A stretch of DNA of 64,000 nt from Paenibacillus radicis (ex Xue et al. 2023) (GTDB lineage: Bacteria > Bacillota > Bacilli > Paenibacillales > NBRC-103111), in contig NZ_JANQBD010000002.1 in the NCBI RefSeq assembly GCF_024722015.1, forward strand, positions 427,635 to 491,634. Reading direction: 5' to 3'. Shown one piece after another: positions 36,187 through 43,273 of the stretch. The position numbers and the translations under genes are program-made. The notes below the pieces were generated by a model. It was not told the DNA's origin and ran no database searches. It saw nothing but the letters and a program-made list of their open reading frames with translations. Each line of letters begins with the position of its first letter. The stretch's first letter is position 1.

Positions 36187-36528
36187 TTATTTATTGTAGC
36201 CTCTATCGCCATATGGTTGAAGCTCTTGGAGCCACTTTTCTTCTAATTTTTTCAATTCATCCTTCTCGTCAAAATACCCCTCTTTTTTAACAAGAACCTC
36301 TAATACCTCAATCCCAAATGCGGATTCTCCAAATTCATTCCATTCCTTTTGGAGCTGTTGATTTCGGTGTGAGCCCAATTTCAGCATAAGCGTTTTTCCA
36401 TTCAAGGATCTTAAATTGTTAGTACTGGCAACAAGAATCTTCTGATTGATGTTGTTTTTGATTTGATAAATTCCAGCCTCTGTTTTGATCTCTTTATATT
36501 GCTGTACAAGTTCTTTTCTGCGATCCAT
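36187..36528 (-). CDS. GIY-YIG-like protein, probably degenerate
   Basis: A 113-residue protein. AGIYQIKNNINQKILVASTNNL aligns with the GIY half of the GIY-YIG nuclease domain, but the YIG half is replaced by ILVASTN, and LMLKLGSHRNQQLQKEWNEFG follows in place of the usual arginine helix. Such variants are often found beside DUF2087 regulators in Firmicutes, as here. Nuclease activity looks doubtful. It lies 46 nt downstream of the DUF2087 gene, probably the same operon. Confidence 0.8.
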   Translation of the reverse strand: MDRRKELVQQYKEIKTEAGIYQIKNNINQKILVASTNNLRSLNGKTLMLKLGSHRNQQLQKEWNEFGESAFGIEVLEVLVKKEGYFDEKDELKKLEEKWLQELQPYGDRGYNK

Positions 36529-36574
36529 AAATAGTCTCTCCTTACTTTTTCATCTTATTTTCCACTTTTTCCGA

Positions 36575-37330
36575 TTACTCCTTGATCCAATACTCGCTGC
36601 CATCGGACTTCCGCTCCAAGAAGCCATATTCGATTAAATATCTTCTCAACGTGACATAATCAGGATACACAGCCTGAAGTATGTGATTTATCTCTTTTTC
36701 TGTATAGATTTGCTCACTTTTAAATCGTTTGGTTATTTCACGAAGCACAACAAGCTTTTCCTTTTCCTTTTTGGAGAAGGCTTTTATTGGCCCGTCTGTT
36801 CCATCAGGAAAATATTTTTTCAAAATGGCTTCATTCTCGTCATGCGTAATATTGTACCTCTCATCAACCATTTTTGCTGATTTATGAAGCTCGACGAAGG
36901 CAGGCACATGACTATCCTTTTCCTTCAGCAGCTCCATCATGGCCAAAAATACCTTCGACTGCCGCTCCTTCTCCTTCAAGGCAAAACGATGATTCCGTAT
37001 GGTTGAGGCGCTGCCAATCCCCATTTCCTTCTGAACCTCCCCATCACTTTTCCCCTGATGGAACAGCTTTAGCAGATTATTTTGATGATCGGTAAGACCC
37101 GTCAGTTTTTTGTCCAGCTGGATCAGGTACTCAAACACAGAATGATGAGCTTTCTCAATGTGAACTCGCATAAATCTCTTAGCCTCATATAAAATGCCAT
37201 CGTCAGGATAAATGATCCCCTTCTCAAGCTTCTTCCCGCATAATAAACATATTACCTGCTCACCCTCTTCATAGCAGCCGCTTTTAAGCTCCTCAAGAGT
37301 CGCATTCCAAAATCGTTCCGACACTTCCAA
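36575..37330 (-). CDS. DUF2087 transcriptional regulator with N-terminal zinc finger-like region
   Basis: A 251-residue regulator. Residues about 20-60 have CLLCGKK and HIEKAHH, a possible CxxC/HxxxxH zinc site. A helix-turn-helix-like stretch (LTDHQNNLLKLFHQGKSDGEVQKEMGIGSASTIRNHRF) lies near residues 75-115. The C-terminal DUF2087 domain reads KYFPDGTDGPIKAFSKKEKEKLVVLREI and YPDYVTLRRYLIEYGFLER. Probably a DNA-binding regulator of unknown signal. The start codon is TTG at 37330; an upstream GGATG provides a weak site. Operon partner of the GIY-YIG-like gene. Confidence 0.85.
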   Translation of the reverse strand: MEVSERFWNATLEELKSGCYEEGEQVICLLCGKKLEKGIIYPDDGILYEAKRFMRVHIEKAHHSVFEYLIQLDKKLTGLTDHQNNLLKLFHQGKSDGEVQKEMGIGSASTIRNHRFALKEKERQSKVFLAMMELLKEKDSHVPAFVELHKSAKMVDERYNITHDENEAILKKYFPDGTDGPIKAFSKKEKEKLVVLREITKRFKSEQIYTEKEINHILQAVYPDYVTLRRYLIEYGFLERKSDGSEYWIKE

Positions 37331-37423
37331 TTAACAAACACATCCTTATAATGTTTACCATACAACAGACATAATACATTATCGTTTATATTAAGTCAAT
37401 CTCCAACACCAAGGTATGGATAC

Positions 37424-37456
37424 AACAAAAAAAGACAGAGAATCTCTACTCTGCCT
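37424..37456 (-). terminator. terminator of the ArsR/SmtB gene
   Basis: On the minus strand GGCAGAG pairs with CTCTGTC around TAGAGATT, followed by TTTTTTT. Confidence 0.75.
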
Positions 37457-37492
37457 TCATTCAACGCTTCTGAATTGATTGGTAAACAACGA

Positions 37493-37888
37493 TTATCCGT
37501 GCTTAATATGCTGCAGCATTTGGACAAAAATTTGTTCGATATGTTCGTCATCCAGCGAATAAAATACTGTCTTCCCTACTTTACGGCGCTTAACAATTCG
37601 CAAATTACGCAAATACCTAAGCTGATGAGATATAGCGGATTGCCCCATGTCCAAAACGACAGTCAAATCATGTACGCATAACTCTGTTTGCAATAAAGTG
37701 TATATAATTTTGACACGTGTCGGGTCCCCGAGCGCTTTAAAAACATCAGCCAATCCTACCGCTGTTGTTTCGGGTATTAAATTTTGCTTTAACGTAACAA
37801 CATTAACAGTACCTTCACATGTCTCATCACATTGATCCTGAAGCACCTTTTCCAAATCAAGCACCACCTTCTCTATGTACAGCTGCAT
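37493..37888 (-). CDS. ArsR/SmtB-family metal-responsive repressor
   Basis: A roughly 131-residue winged-helix repressor of the CadC/SmtB/CzrA kind. It has VFKALGDPTRVKIIYTLLQTELCVHDL in the position of the metal-binding ELCVCDL helix of CadC, the recognition helix MGQSAISHQLRYLR, and a C-terminal helix DDEHIEQIFVQMLQHIKHG. The D-x2-H...H-x2-H arrangement matches the alpha5 zinc site. Cys/His in the first helix and Cys in DQCDETC near the N-terminus could form a second site. Predicted to sense Zn, Cd or similar ions. No metal exporter lies next to it; CopZ is 24 kb away. The ATG at 37888 has a weak site. Confidence 0.87.
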   Translation of the reverse strand: MQLYIEKVVLDLEKVLQDQCDETCEGTVNVVTLKQNLIPETTAVGLADVFKALGDPTRVKIIYTLLQTELCVHDLTVVLDMGQSAISHQLRYLRNLRIVKRRKVGKTVFYSLDDEHIEQIFVQMLQHIKHG

Positions 37889-37969
37889 CAAGTCCAACTT
37901 ATATAAATATTATAACAGAAAGAAGATCACTAGGTAGTTTCCACCCGCATTTCATACATTAAAAGGGCT

Positions 37970-39184
37970 CTAGCCTTGGCGCTCCTTCATTCGATGCCAT
38001 CCCCAAACAGCAAAAGCTATTAGGACCATACAGCCGCCCACAGCGCTCACACCATTCCAACGCCACAAGCTCCATGCATAACTTCCCAATGCGGACCCTA
38101 CTGAGCCAAACAAAAAAGTAGATACCATATAAACGGTATTCAGTCTGCCGCGTGCCTCCGGAGCTAAGCTGTATATGCGCGATTGGTTGGCGATTTGTCC
38201 TCCCTGAACTCCCAAATCCAGTAGAATAACACCGATAACAAGACCCCATAAGTGGTCGCCGAACTGCCAAAAGAATACAAAAGAGAGTAAAGTAATAAGG
38301 ATAGCGAAGCCTACAATGTATTTGGTGTTATAACGGTCTGACAAACGACCTGCGAGAGGAGCTGCGAGAGCACCGGCTACCCCTACCAGCCCGAACAAGC
38401 CGGCAATTTCACTGCCATAATTGTATGGAGCACCTTCTATGTAAAAAACAAGCGTAGTCCAAAAGGCACTGAAGCTGCCGAACAGCATTGCAGCAATTAG
38501 AGAGGCTTCTCGAAGAGTGCGATGCTTGATAATTAGCTGTCCGATCGAGAGCATTAACTGACGGTATGTTATTTTGGACTCCGGGTAGCTTTTAGGCAAA
38601 TATAATCTTAGTATAGCCGCAAGAAGCAGCATCATTACTGCAGCTATTCCAAACATCGTACGCCATCCTAAAGCTCCGCCGACGATTCCGGAAACCGTTC
38701 TGGCCAACAGGATGCCGATCAATAAACCACTCATAACCGTGCCTATTACTTTGCCTCTTTCAGATGGAGCGGCAAGCTGAGCGGCAAGCGGAACCATCAT
38801 CTGCGGGATAACCGTCGTAACTCCAACCAGCAGACTGGCTATACTAATCCAAATTAATGATTGGGCCGTGGCGATCCCGACAAGCGAAAGGGAAACGGCA
38901 ATGAGCAGCAGGAATAGCAGCTGTCTTCTTTCCCGCATATCCCCTAAAGGGACAAATAAGAATAAGCCTACCGCGTATCCGATCTGAGTTAACATAGAAA
39001 TGATTCCGATTTGATTATCGCTCACATGAAAGCTTCGCCCTATATCCGCGAGAAGCGGTTGATTATAATATAGATTTGCGACTGTCATACCACATGCAAT
39101 TGCCATTAATAAAATTAAACCTTTAGACAAGCTTTGCCCCGCCTTTATATGCAGGCTGCTTTCTACTGCTGAATTACTGCTCAT
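37970..39184 (-). CDS. MFS transporter (DHA1 type)
   Basis: A 404-residue, 12-helix major facilitator. The start shows LILLMAIACGMTVANLYYNQPLLADIGRSF, as in YnfM/arabinose-efflux-like exporters. Motif A-like sequences appear in LFVPLGDMRERRQLL and AGRLSDRYNTK. The ATG at 39184 is 7 nt after GGAGGAAG; the longer frame reaching 39223 overlaps the stop of the Rieske gene. It lies 36 nt after that gene and is probably co-transcribed with it. Confidence 0.9.
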   Translation of the reverse strand: MSSNSAVESSLHIKAGQSLSKGLILLMAIACGMTVANLYYNQPLLADIGRSFHVSDNQIGIISMLTQIGYAVGLFLFVPLGDMRERRQLLFLLLIAVSLSLVGIATAQSLIWISIASLLVGVTTVIPQMMVPLAAQLAAPSERGKVIGTVMSGLLIGILLARTVSGIVGGALGWRTMFGIAAVMMLLLAAILRLYLPKSYPESKITYRQLMLSIGQLIIKHRTLREASLIAAMLFGSFSAFWTTLVFYIEGAPYNYGSEIAGLFGLVGVAGALAAPLAGRLSDRYNTKYIVGFAILITLLSFVFFWQFGDHLWGLVIGVILLDLGVQGGQIANQSRIYSLAPEARGRLNTVYMVSTFLFGSVGSALGSYAWSLWRWNGVSAVGGCMVLIAFAVWGWHRMKERQG

Positions 39185-39219
39185 GCAACTTCCTCCAACC
39201 GATTCATTTGAGTATACAA

Positions 39220-39495
39220 TCAATTATTAATCTGAACAATTAATTCCCCGTTCCTGGAAATAACCGAATGCTCTGCTAATTGCTTGCCAGATATATTTAT
39301 ACAGGCTCCAGTATGTTTGTCAAAAGACCAACCATGCACAAAGCAGACCAATTCTCCATCTTCAAATTCAATTAAGCCCCCTGAATGTGGGCAAACCCGG
39401 GACACAAGACGATAGGTATTCCTATCCTTCAGTAAATGAATCTCTTTGGGCAGGTCAGTCCAGTCTTTCTCCAGTCCAATTGTGACCTCTTTCAT
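39220..39495 (-). CDS. Rieske [2Fe-2S] protein
   Basis: A roughly 91-residue single-domain Rieske protein. The two cluster boxes are CPHSGG and CFVHGWSFD, giving the C-x-H...C-x2-H ligand set with the usual spacing of about 16-18 residues. The ATG at 39495 lies 9 nt after GGAGG. Stand-alone small Rieske proteins act as electron-transfer ferredoxins for oxygenases or nitrite-type reductases. No such partner is adjacent; the next gene downstream is an MFS exporter. Confidence 0.9.
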   Translation of the reverse strand: MKEVTIGLEKDWTDLPKEIHLLKDRNTYRLVSRVCPHSGGLIEFEDGELVCFVHGWSFDKHTGACINISGKQLAEHSVISRNGELIVQINN

Positions 39496-39624
39496 CTGAT
39501 ATGCCTCCAAATAATGTAATTGCATTTGCTTGCCAGAAATTGTCTTATCCAGAATAACAAGTTTATATCAATAAAGCCAGTGACTTCTTTAAAGAAGATC
39601 ACTGGCTTGCTCAATATTTTGATC

Positions 39625-40761
39625 TTATGCAAAACGGGTCCATGATTTCAGGAGATGCCGAACATCCGCCCCCTCATTAATCATCCTGTGAATGTCCTCA
39701 TTGATTAACTGACGAGACGTGTTCCACTTTTCGTTTAAATAAAACCCGCTAGGCTGTACTACCTCAAGCTCCTTCAAATAACGTTTCCACAGTCGATGCG
39801 TGTTCATTCCACTTCGTTGTGCAAGCGTTCTCGTAACGGGTAAGTTCCATGGCTTAAGAAAGCTCTCATGACGCTCCAGAATATAGTGACGGAGAAAATC
39901 CCATGCCAAACGGGGATGCTTCGACTTCGTTGTTACACCGCAGCCTCCCATGTAAATCATGTTAGCTTCCTCTCCGCCCTGCATTCGCGGCAGACCAACT
40001 ACTTCAAACTGATCTTCCCGCCCCTTCTCGCAAATACCTCCCAGAAACCAAGTGAAGCCAAAAACGATAGCAAAACCATCGGCCAGCTGGCCTGCTAAGG
40101 AAGGTTCACCAGGCTTTCGAGTAACTTGATGAATCCGGTACATATCAATGATCTTGCGGAATGCTTCAATCGTGCTTTCAGAGTCCACATAACCGCGCGC
40201 AGTAGATCCGTCCGGGGAGAGATATCTCCCTCCATTGCGCATTACAAACGGTTCAAAATTTTCAATATCAGCACCCGTAGCAAAGCCGAATTGGCGAGCG
40301 ATACCATCCTCATTGCGAAGGGTTAGCCTCTGAGCAAGTCCCATCATATCTTCCCAAGTCCAATCTTCTTTTGGATAAGTCAGACCTTCTCGATCGAACA
40401 TATCTTTATTGATTAGGATTAAAGGGACCGAGACATCAACGGGTAACCCTGGTAAAGTTCCATCCTTCCCAGCAACCCTTATAATTCCAGGATACCAATC
40501 TTCTTCCATCCCCTCTATTTCTTTGATATATGGCATTAAATCAATAAAAACTCCTTCTTGGTTGAACAATCCCCAGCCTCCTGAATCCATAATGTCCGGT
40601 GGTTGAACAGACTCGAACTCACGCATAGACTCAAAGTTATCAGCTGCCTGTTCTACAATAATACGGACGTGGGGATTAGCTGCTTCGAAAGCTTCCTTCG
40701 CTTGCAGCAGATGGTGCATTTGCTGAAATTGTGTAAGTAACCGAATTTCAATTCTACTCAT
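39625..40761 (-). CDS. solute-binding-protein-like gene without signal peptide, coupled to the sigma factor
   Basis: A 378-residue protein with the fold pattern of family 1 extracellular sugar-binding proteins (QAKEAFEAANPHVRIIVEQAAD, NKDMFDREGLTYPKEDWTWEDMMGLAQRL, YMGGCGVTTKSKHPRLAWDFLRHY). It starts MSRIEIRLLTQF, with no signal sequence or lipobox. It must therefore stay in the cytoplasm or be exported by another route. Its ATG overlaps the TGA of the sigma factor as ATGA, implying coupled translation and a joint role, perhaps sensing a sugar. No permease is adjacent. Confidence 0.85.
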   Translation of the reverse strand: MSRIEIRLLTQFQQMHHLLQAKEAFEAANPHVRIIVEQAADNFESMREFESVQPPDIMDSGGWGLFNQEGVFIDLMPYIKEIEGMEEDWYPGIIRVAGKDGTLPGLPVDVSVPLILINKDMFDREGLTYPKEDWTWEDMMGLAQRLTLRNEDGIARQFGFATGADIENFEPFVMRNGGRYLSPDGSTARGYVDSESTIEAFRKIIDMYRIHQVTRKPGEPSLAGQLADGFAIVFGFTWFLGGICEKGREDQFEVVGLPRMQGGEEANMIYMGGCGVTTKSKHPRLAWDFLRHYILERHESFLKPWNLPVTRTLAQRSGMNTHRLWKRYLKELEVVQPSGFYLNEKWNTSRQLINEDIHRMINEGADVRHLLKSWTRFA

Positions 40762-42566
40762 TTTGATATCCCCTGCTCCCATAGAATTATTGCCTTCTCC
40801 AAATATCCAATAGCTGCTGTTTCAAATTCTTTTGCCAGCTGTAAATTAGTTCTGCAAGTGTCCAGTGTTTCAATTGATAGCATCTCGGCATTGCGTATAA
40901 ACGGAACTTGCCCGCTTATTGTTTCAAGAGCTTCCGCTGCCTGCTCGTAGGCTTCTGACGAAAGCAGAATAAGACGCATCGTTTCACCTGATTGCCGAAC
41001 ACTGCGTAAATAACGCGCTGCATGTCGTTTTGCTTCTGAATATACAGCTGCAAGCTGTCCCATTCCATAACGGTTAGGTGTAATCAAGCTGTTGCTCAAA
41101 AACTCGATCCACCGGTCATAAGCCGCCAAACCCGATGTATAAGATAAATACATTGTCATGGGATAATAGCGGCAGCCCTGCCTTGCATAGCTCACAGCAA
41201 ATTCCAGAGTTTCTTTGGCCTTTTGTTGACTCGATTGGCTGAATGCGTTTGCAGACTCCTTGCTGTCAATTCCAGCCAAGAAACGCAAGGGATTTCCAGC
41301 TATTTCCCCATACGACAATGTCTTGCCATCCGGTCTCATTGCATCAGTCACATAAACGATACGTTGTTCATCGTCATATCCATACAGAAGGGACCATTCG
41401 TGGACATAAGGCTTGTCTGCAAGCGTATCAAAATATAGAACCGGCTTTCCCATGTCTATATATTTGCGAATAAAGGGAAGCACAGCTTCTTCAAGCGGCA
41501 GAACGACCGGGAATCGTTCGGATGCGGCCAATAAAGGAACCGGCGCATCCGGCAGCTGACCGCACAAAATGCTTGCAACATATCCCAAATCATTCATGAG
41601 CTGCTTGAATGTATTACGCCAATCATAGATATAAATTCCATCGGAAAAGGTCGTTCTATTCGAAATTTTCATTCGAAAAGCAAATCCCGATATCCCCATT
41701 AATTCCGTTGTAGACCGAGTATCCCCTACCGCCGCCAGCATGTGACCGATCCGGTCGACAAAGGTAGTTTTCACAGCTTGATGCTGCGGCCAAACTGGCA
41801 GGAGCAGGACATTGTGTTTTGACAAACCGCTCCCTCCTTTTTGCTGCAGATGACTCTGATGGCCATCCATAAAGACTCGAACTTGTTCCTCACGGAGCTT
41901 TTTACGGGAACGATGAATATAAGTATATACAGAACCGACAGTGGTGTTATATAAATCTGCAATCTCATCGGGCGCAAGCTGGCGGAAGAAATGAGCTTCA
42001 AATATGTTCCTCTCTTTCCGGCTCAAACAGTGCAATAACGTGTGAATGGTCTCGAACAGTTCTTTTCGAAGCAAATGTTCGGCTGGATCATTCTGCTTGT
42101 CTGCTTCATCTGATGCTGACTGGGTTAAATGATGCAGAATATGATCCAGATCATCCCAATCTATTTGGCTGCTTGCTGCTGAATTAGCGCGTGCATTCTG
42201 AAAGCTTGTTAAAGGCTGCTCCCTCTTATACGGGCCACCTCTCCTCAGTCGCATGTTCGCCTGATTCTGTACGATGCGATGCAACCACGGCAAGAACCGG
42301 TTGGTGTCGACTAACGATCCCAGATGAAGAAATGCGCGAATTAACGCGTCTTGTACAATATCATCAGCCATGTAAGGATCACGGGTCATCCTCTCTGCCC
42401 ATCTTTTCGCTCTTTCCCGGTAAGTGTGGATTAGCTGCCCGAATGCTTCCGTATCTCCTTGCTGCGCACGTTCAACTAATTCTTGATCTTGATTTTGCCA
42501 TATAGCACCTCCACGGTCTTGTGATGAGGCAGGTTCCATTCTATTCTCCAATTCATTCACTTTCAT
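40758..42566 (-). CDS. ECF-type sigma factor with a long C-terminal extension
   Basis: A 602-residue protein. Region sigma-2 is at about 28-100 (LVERAQQGDTEAFGQLI, DDIVQDALIRAF, WLHRIVQNQANMRLRR). Sigma-4 is at about 175-235 (LSRKERNIFEAHFFRQLAPDEIADLYNTTVGSVYTYIHRSRKKLRE). Residues about 245-440 form a separate domain (LLLPVWPQHQAVKTTFVDRIGHML, PVLYFDTLADKPYVHEWSLLYGYD) loosely like BtrH/C39-type folds without an evident catalytic Cys. Residues 440-602 are a helical domain. The ATG follows AGGAGG. The fused C-terminus probably takes the place of an anti-sigma sensor. Targets unknown. Confidence 0.87.
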   Translation of the reverse strand: MKVNELENRMEPASSQDRGGAIWQNQDQELVERAQQGDTEAFGQLIHTYRERAKRWAERMTRDPYMADDIVQDALIRAFLHLGSLVDTNRFLPWLHRIVQNQANMRLRRGGPYKREQPLTSFQNARANSAASSQIDWDDLDHILHHLTQSASDEADKQNDPAEHLLRKELFETIHTLLHCLSRKERNIFEAHFFRQLAPDEIADLYNTTVGSVYTYIHRSRKKLREEQVRVFMDGHQSHLQQKGGSGLSKHNVLLLPVWPQHQAVKTTFVDRIGHMLAAVGDTRSTTELMGISGFAFRMKISNRTTFSDGIYIYDWRNTFKQLMNDLGYVASILCGQLPDAPVPLLAASERFPVVLPLEEAVLPFIRKYIDMGKPVLYFDTLADKPYVHEWSLLYGYDDEQRIVYVTDAMRPDGKTLSYGEIAGNPLRFLAGIDSKESANAFSQSSQQKAKETLEFAVSYARQGCRYYPMTMYLSYTSGLAAYDRWIEFLSNSLITPNRYGMGQLAAVYSEAKRHAARYLRSVRQSGETMRLILLSSEAYEQAAEALETISGQVPFIRNAEMLSIETLDTCRTNLQLAKEFETAAIGYLEKAIILWEQGISK

Positions 42567-42743
42567 ACTGCTCCTCCTATAACTTTTCGCCTGCCTATAT
42601 GAGATAAGATGCCACTAGCAGCTGGAATTTGAACAAATAATTCGTACAGTCTCACACTTTTATAAAAATTTACCATACAAAATGAAAAACTGACACTCTT
42701 TCCTATCTATTTATTTAAATTGATAGAATATTCAGCCAAACAC

Positions 42744-42793
42744 TTGACTGCGAACAAATGTTTGGTATAATAGTTTTATAGAACGAATGTTCC
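42744..42793 (+). promoter_or_regulatory. sigma-A promoter with two LexA/DinR boxes
   Basis: TTGACT (42744-42749) and TATAAT (42766-42771) with a 16-bp spacer form a good promoter. CGAACAAATGTTTG (42751-42764) fills the spacer and AGAACGAATGTTCC (42780-42793) covers the likely start. Both match the Bacillus SOS consensus CGAACRNRYGTTYC with one mismatch each. The downstream 98-residue gene is predicted to be LexA-repressed and DNA-damage inducible. Confidence 0.85.
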
Positions 42794-42815
42794 TATTTTG
42801 AGAGGGGTGTAGACG

Positions 42816-43112
42816 ATGAAGGTGAAGAATGTAAGATTTATTGAACGCGATTATTATAAAAATTTAATGGTAACGAACAGCGAGTTCATAACAGACAGTC
42901 AAATTGAGAAAATTCTTGATACAGCTGACAATTACTGGCTAGATTTAACCTTTAAATGCTTTGATAACGGGTCGATGATTGTCATTGATAACCACACCGA
43001 GCTACAAGTTCCCCTACATGATCTTAAAGGAGCGGCCTATGATTTCTATGTTAAACAAAGAATTAGAATGATCAGAGAAAATCTGGAGGCCAAGATTCTG
43101 CAAAGCGCATAA
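42816..43112 (+). CDS. 98-residue SOS-regulated protein of unknown function
   Basis: The ATG follows GAGAGGGGTG. The product starts MKVKNVRFIERDYYKN, has a middle stretch NYWLDLTFKCFDNGSMIVIDNHTELQVPL and ends in a charged helix RIRMIRENLEAKILQSA. One Cys, no signal or membrane segment. I do not recognise a family; the beta-rich middle with a final helix is loosely like YolD-type SOS proteins, but the motif match is poor. Two LexA boxes in the promoter argue for a role in the DNA-damage response. Confidence 0.82.
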   Translation: MKVKNVRFIERDYYKNLMVTNSEFITDSQIEKILDTADNYWLDLTFKCFDNGSMIVIDNHTELQVPLHDLKGAAYDFYVKQRIRMIRENLEAKILQSA

Positions 43113-43164
43113 TTTATTAGGAAATCAATCCATATACCTGCTTGAGGGACTATATTTAAACAAC

Positions 43165-43206
43165 AAAACCGCCCTATTGCCATAATTAACAATAGAACGG
43201 CTTTTT
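43165..43206 (+). terminator. terminator of the SOS-regulated gene
   Basis: CCGCCCTATTG pairs with CAATAGAACGG (2-nt mismatch) around an AT-rich loop, followed by CTTTTTG. Confidence 0.65.
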
Positions 43207-43273
43207 GTTGTTGTCACCACCACTTCAGTTGAAAGAACTAGCAGTGTTTAGCATAAGGTTTTAGGAATCTAAG

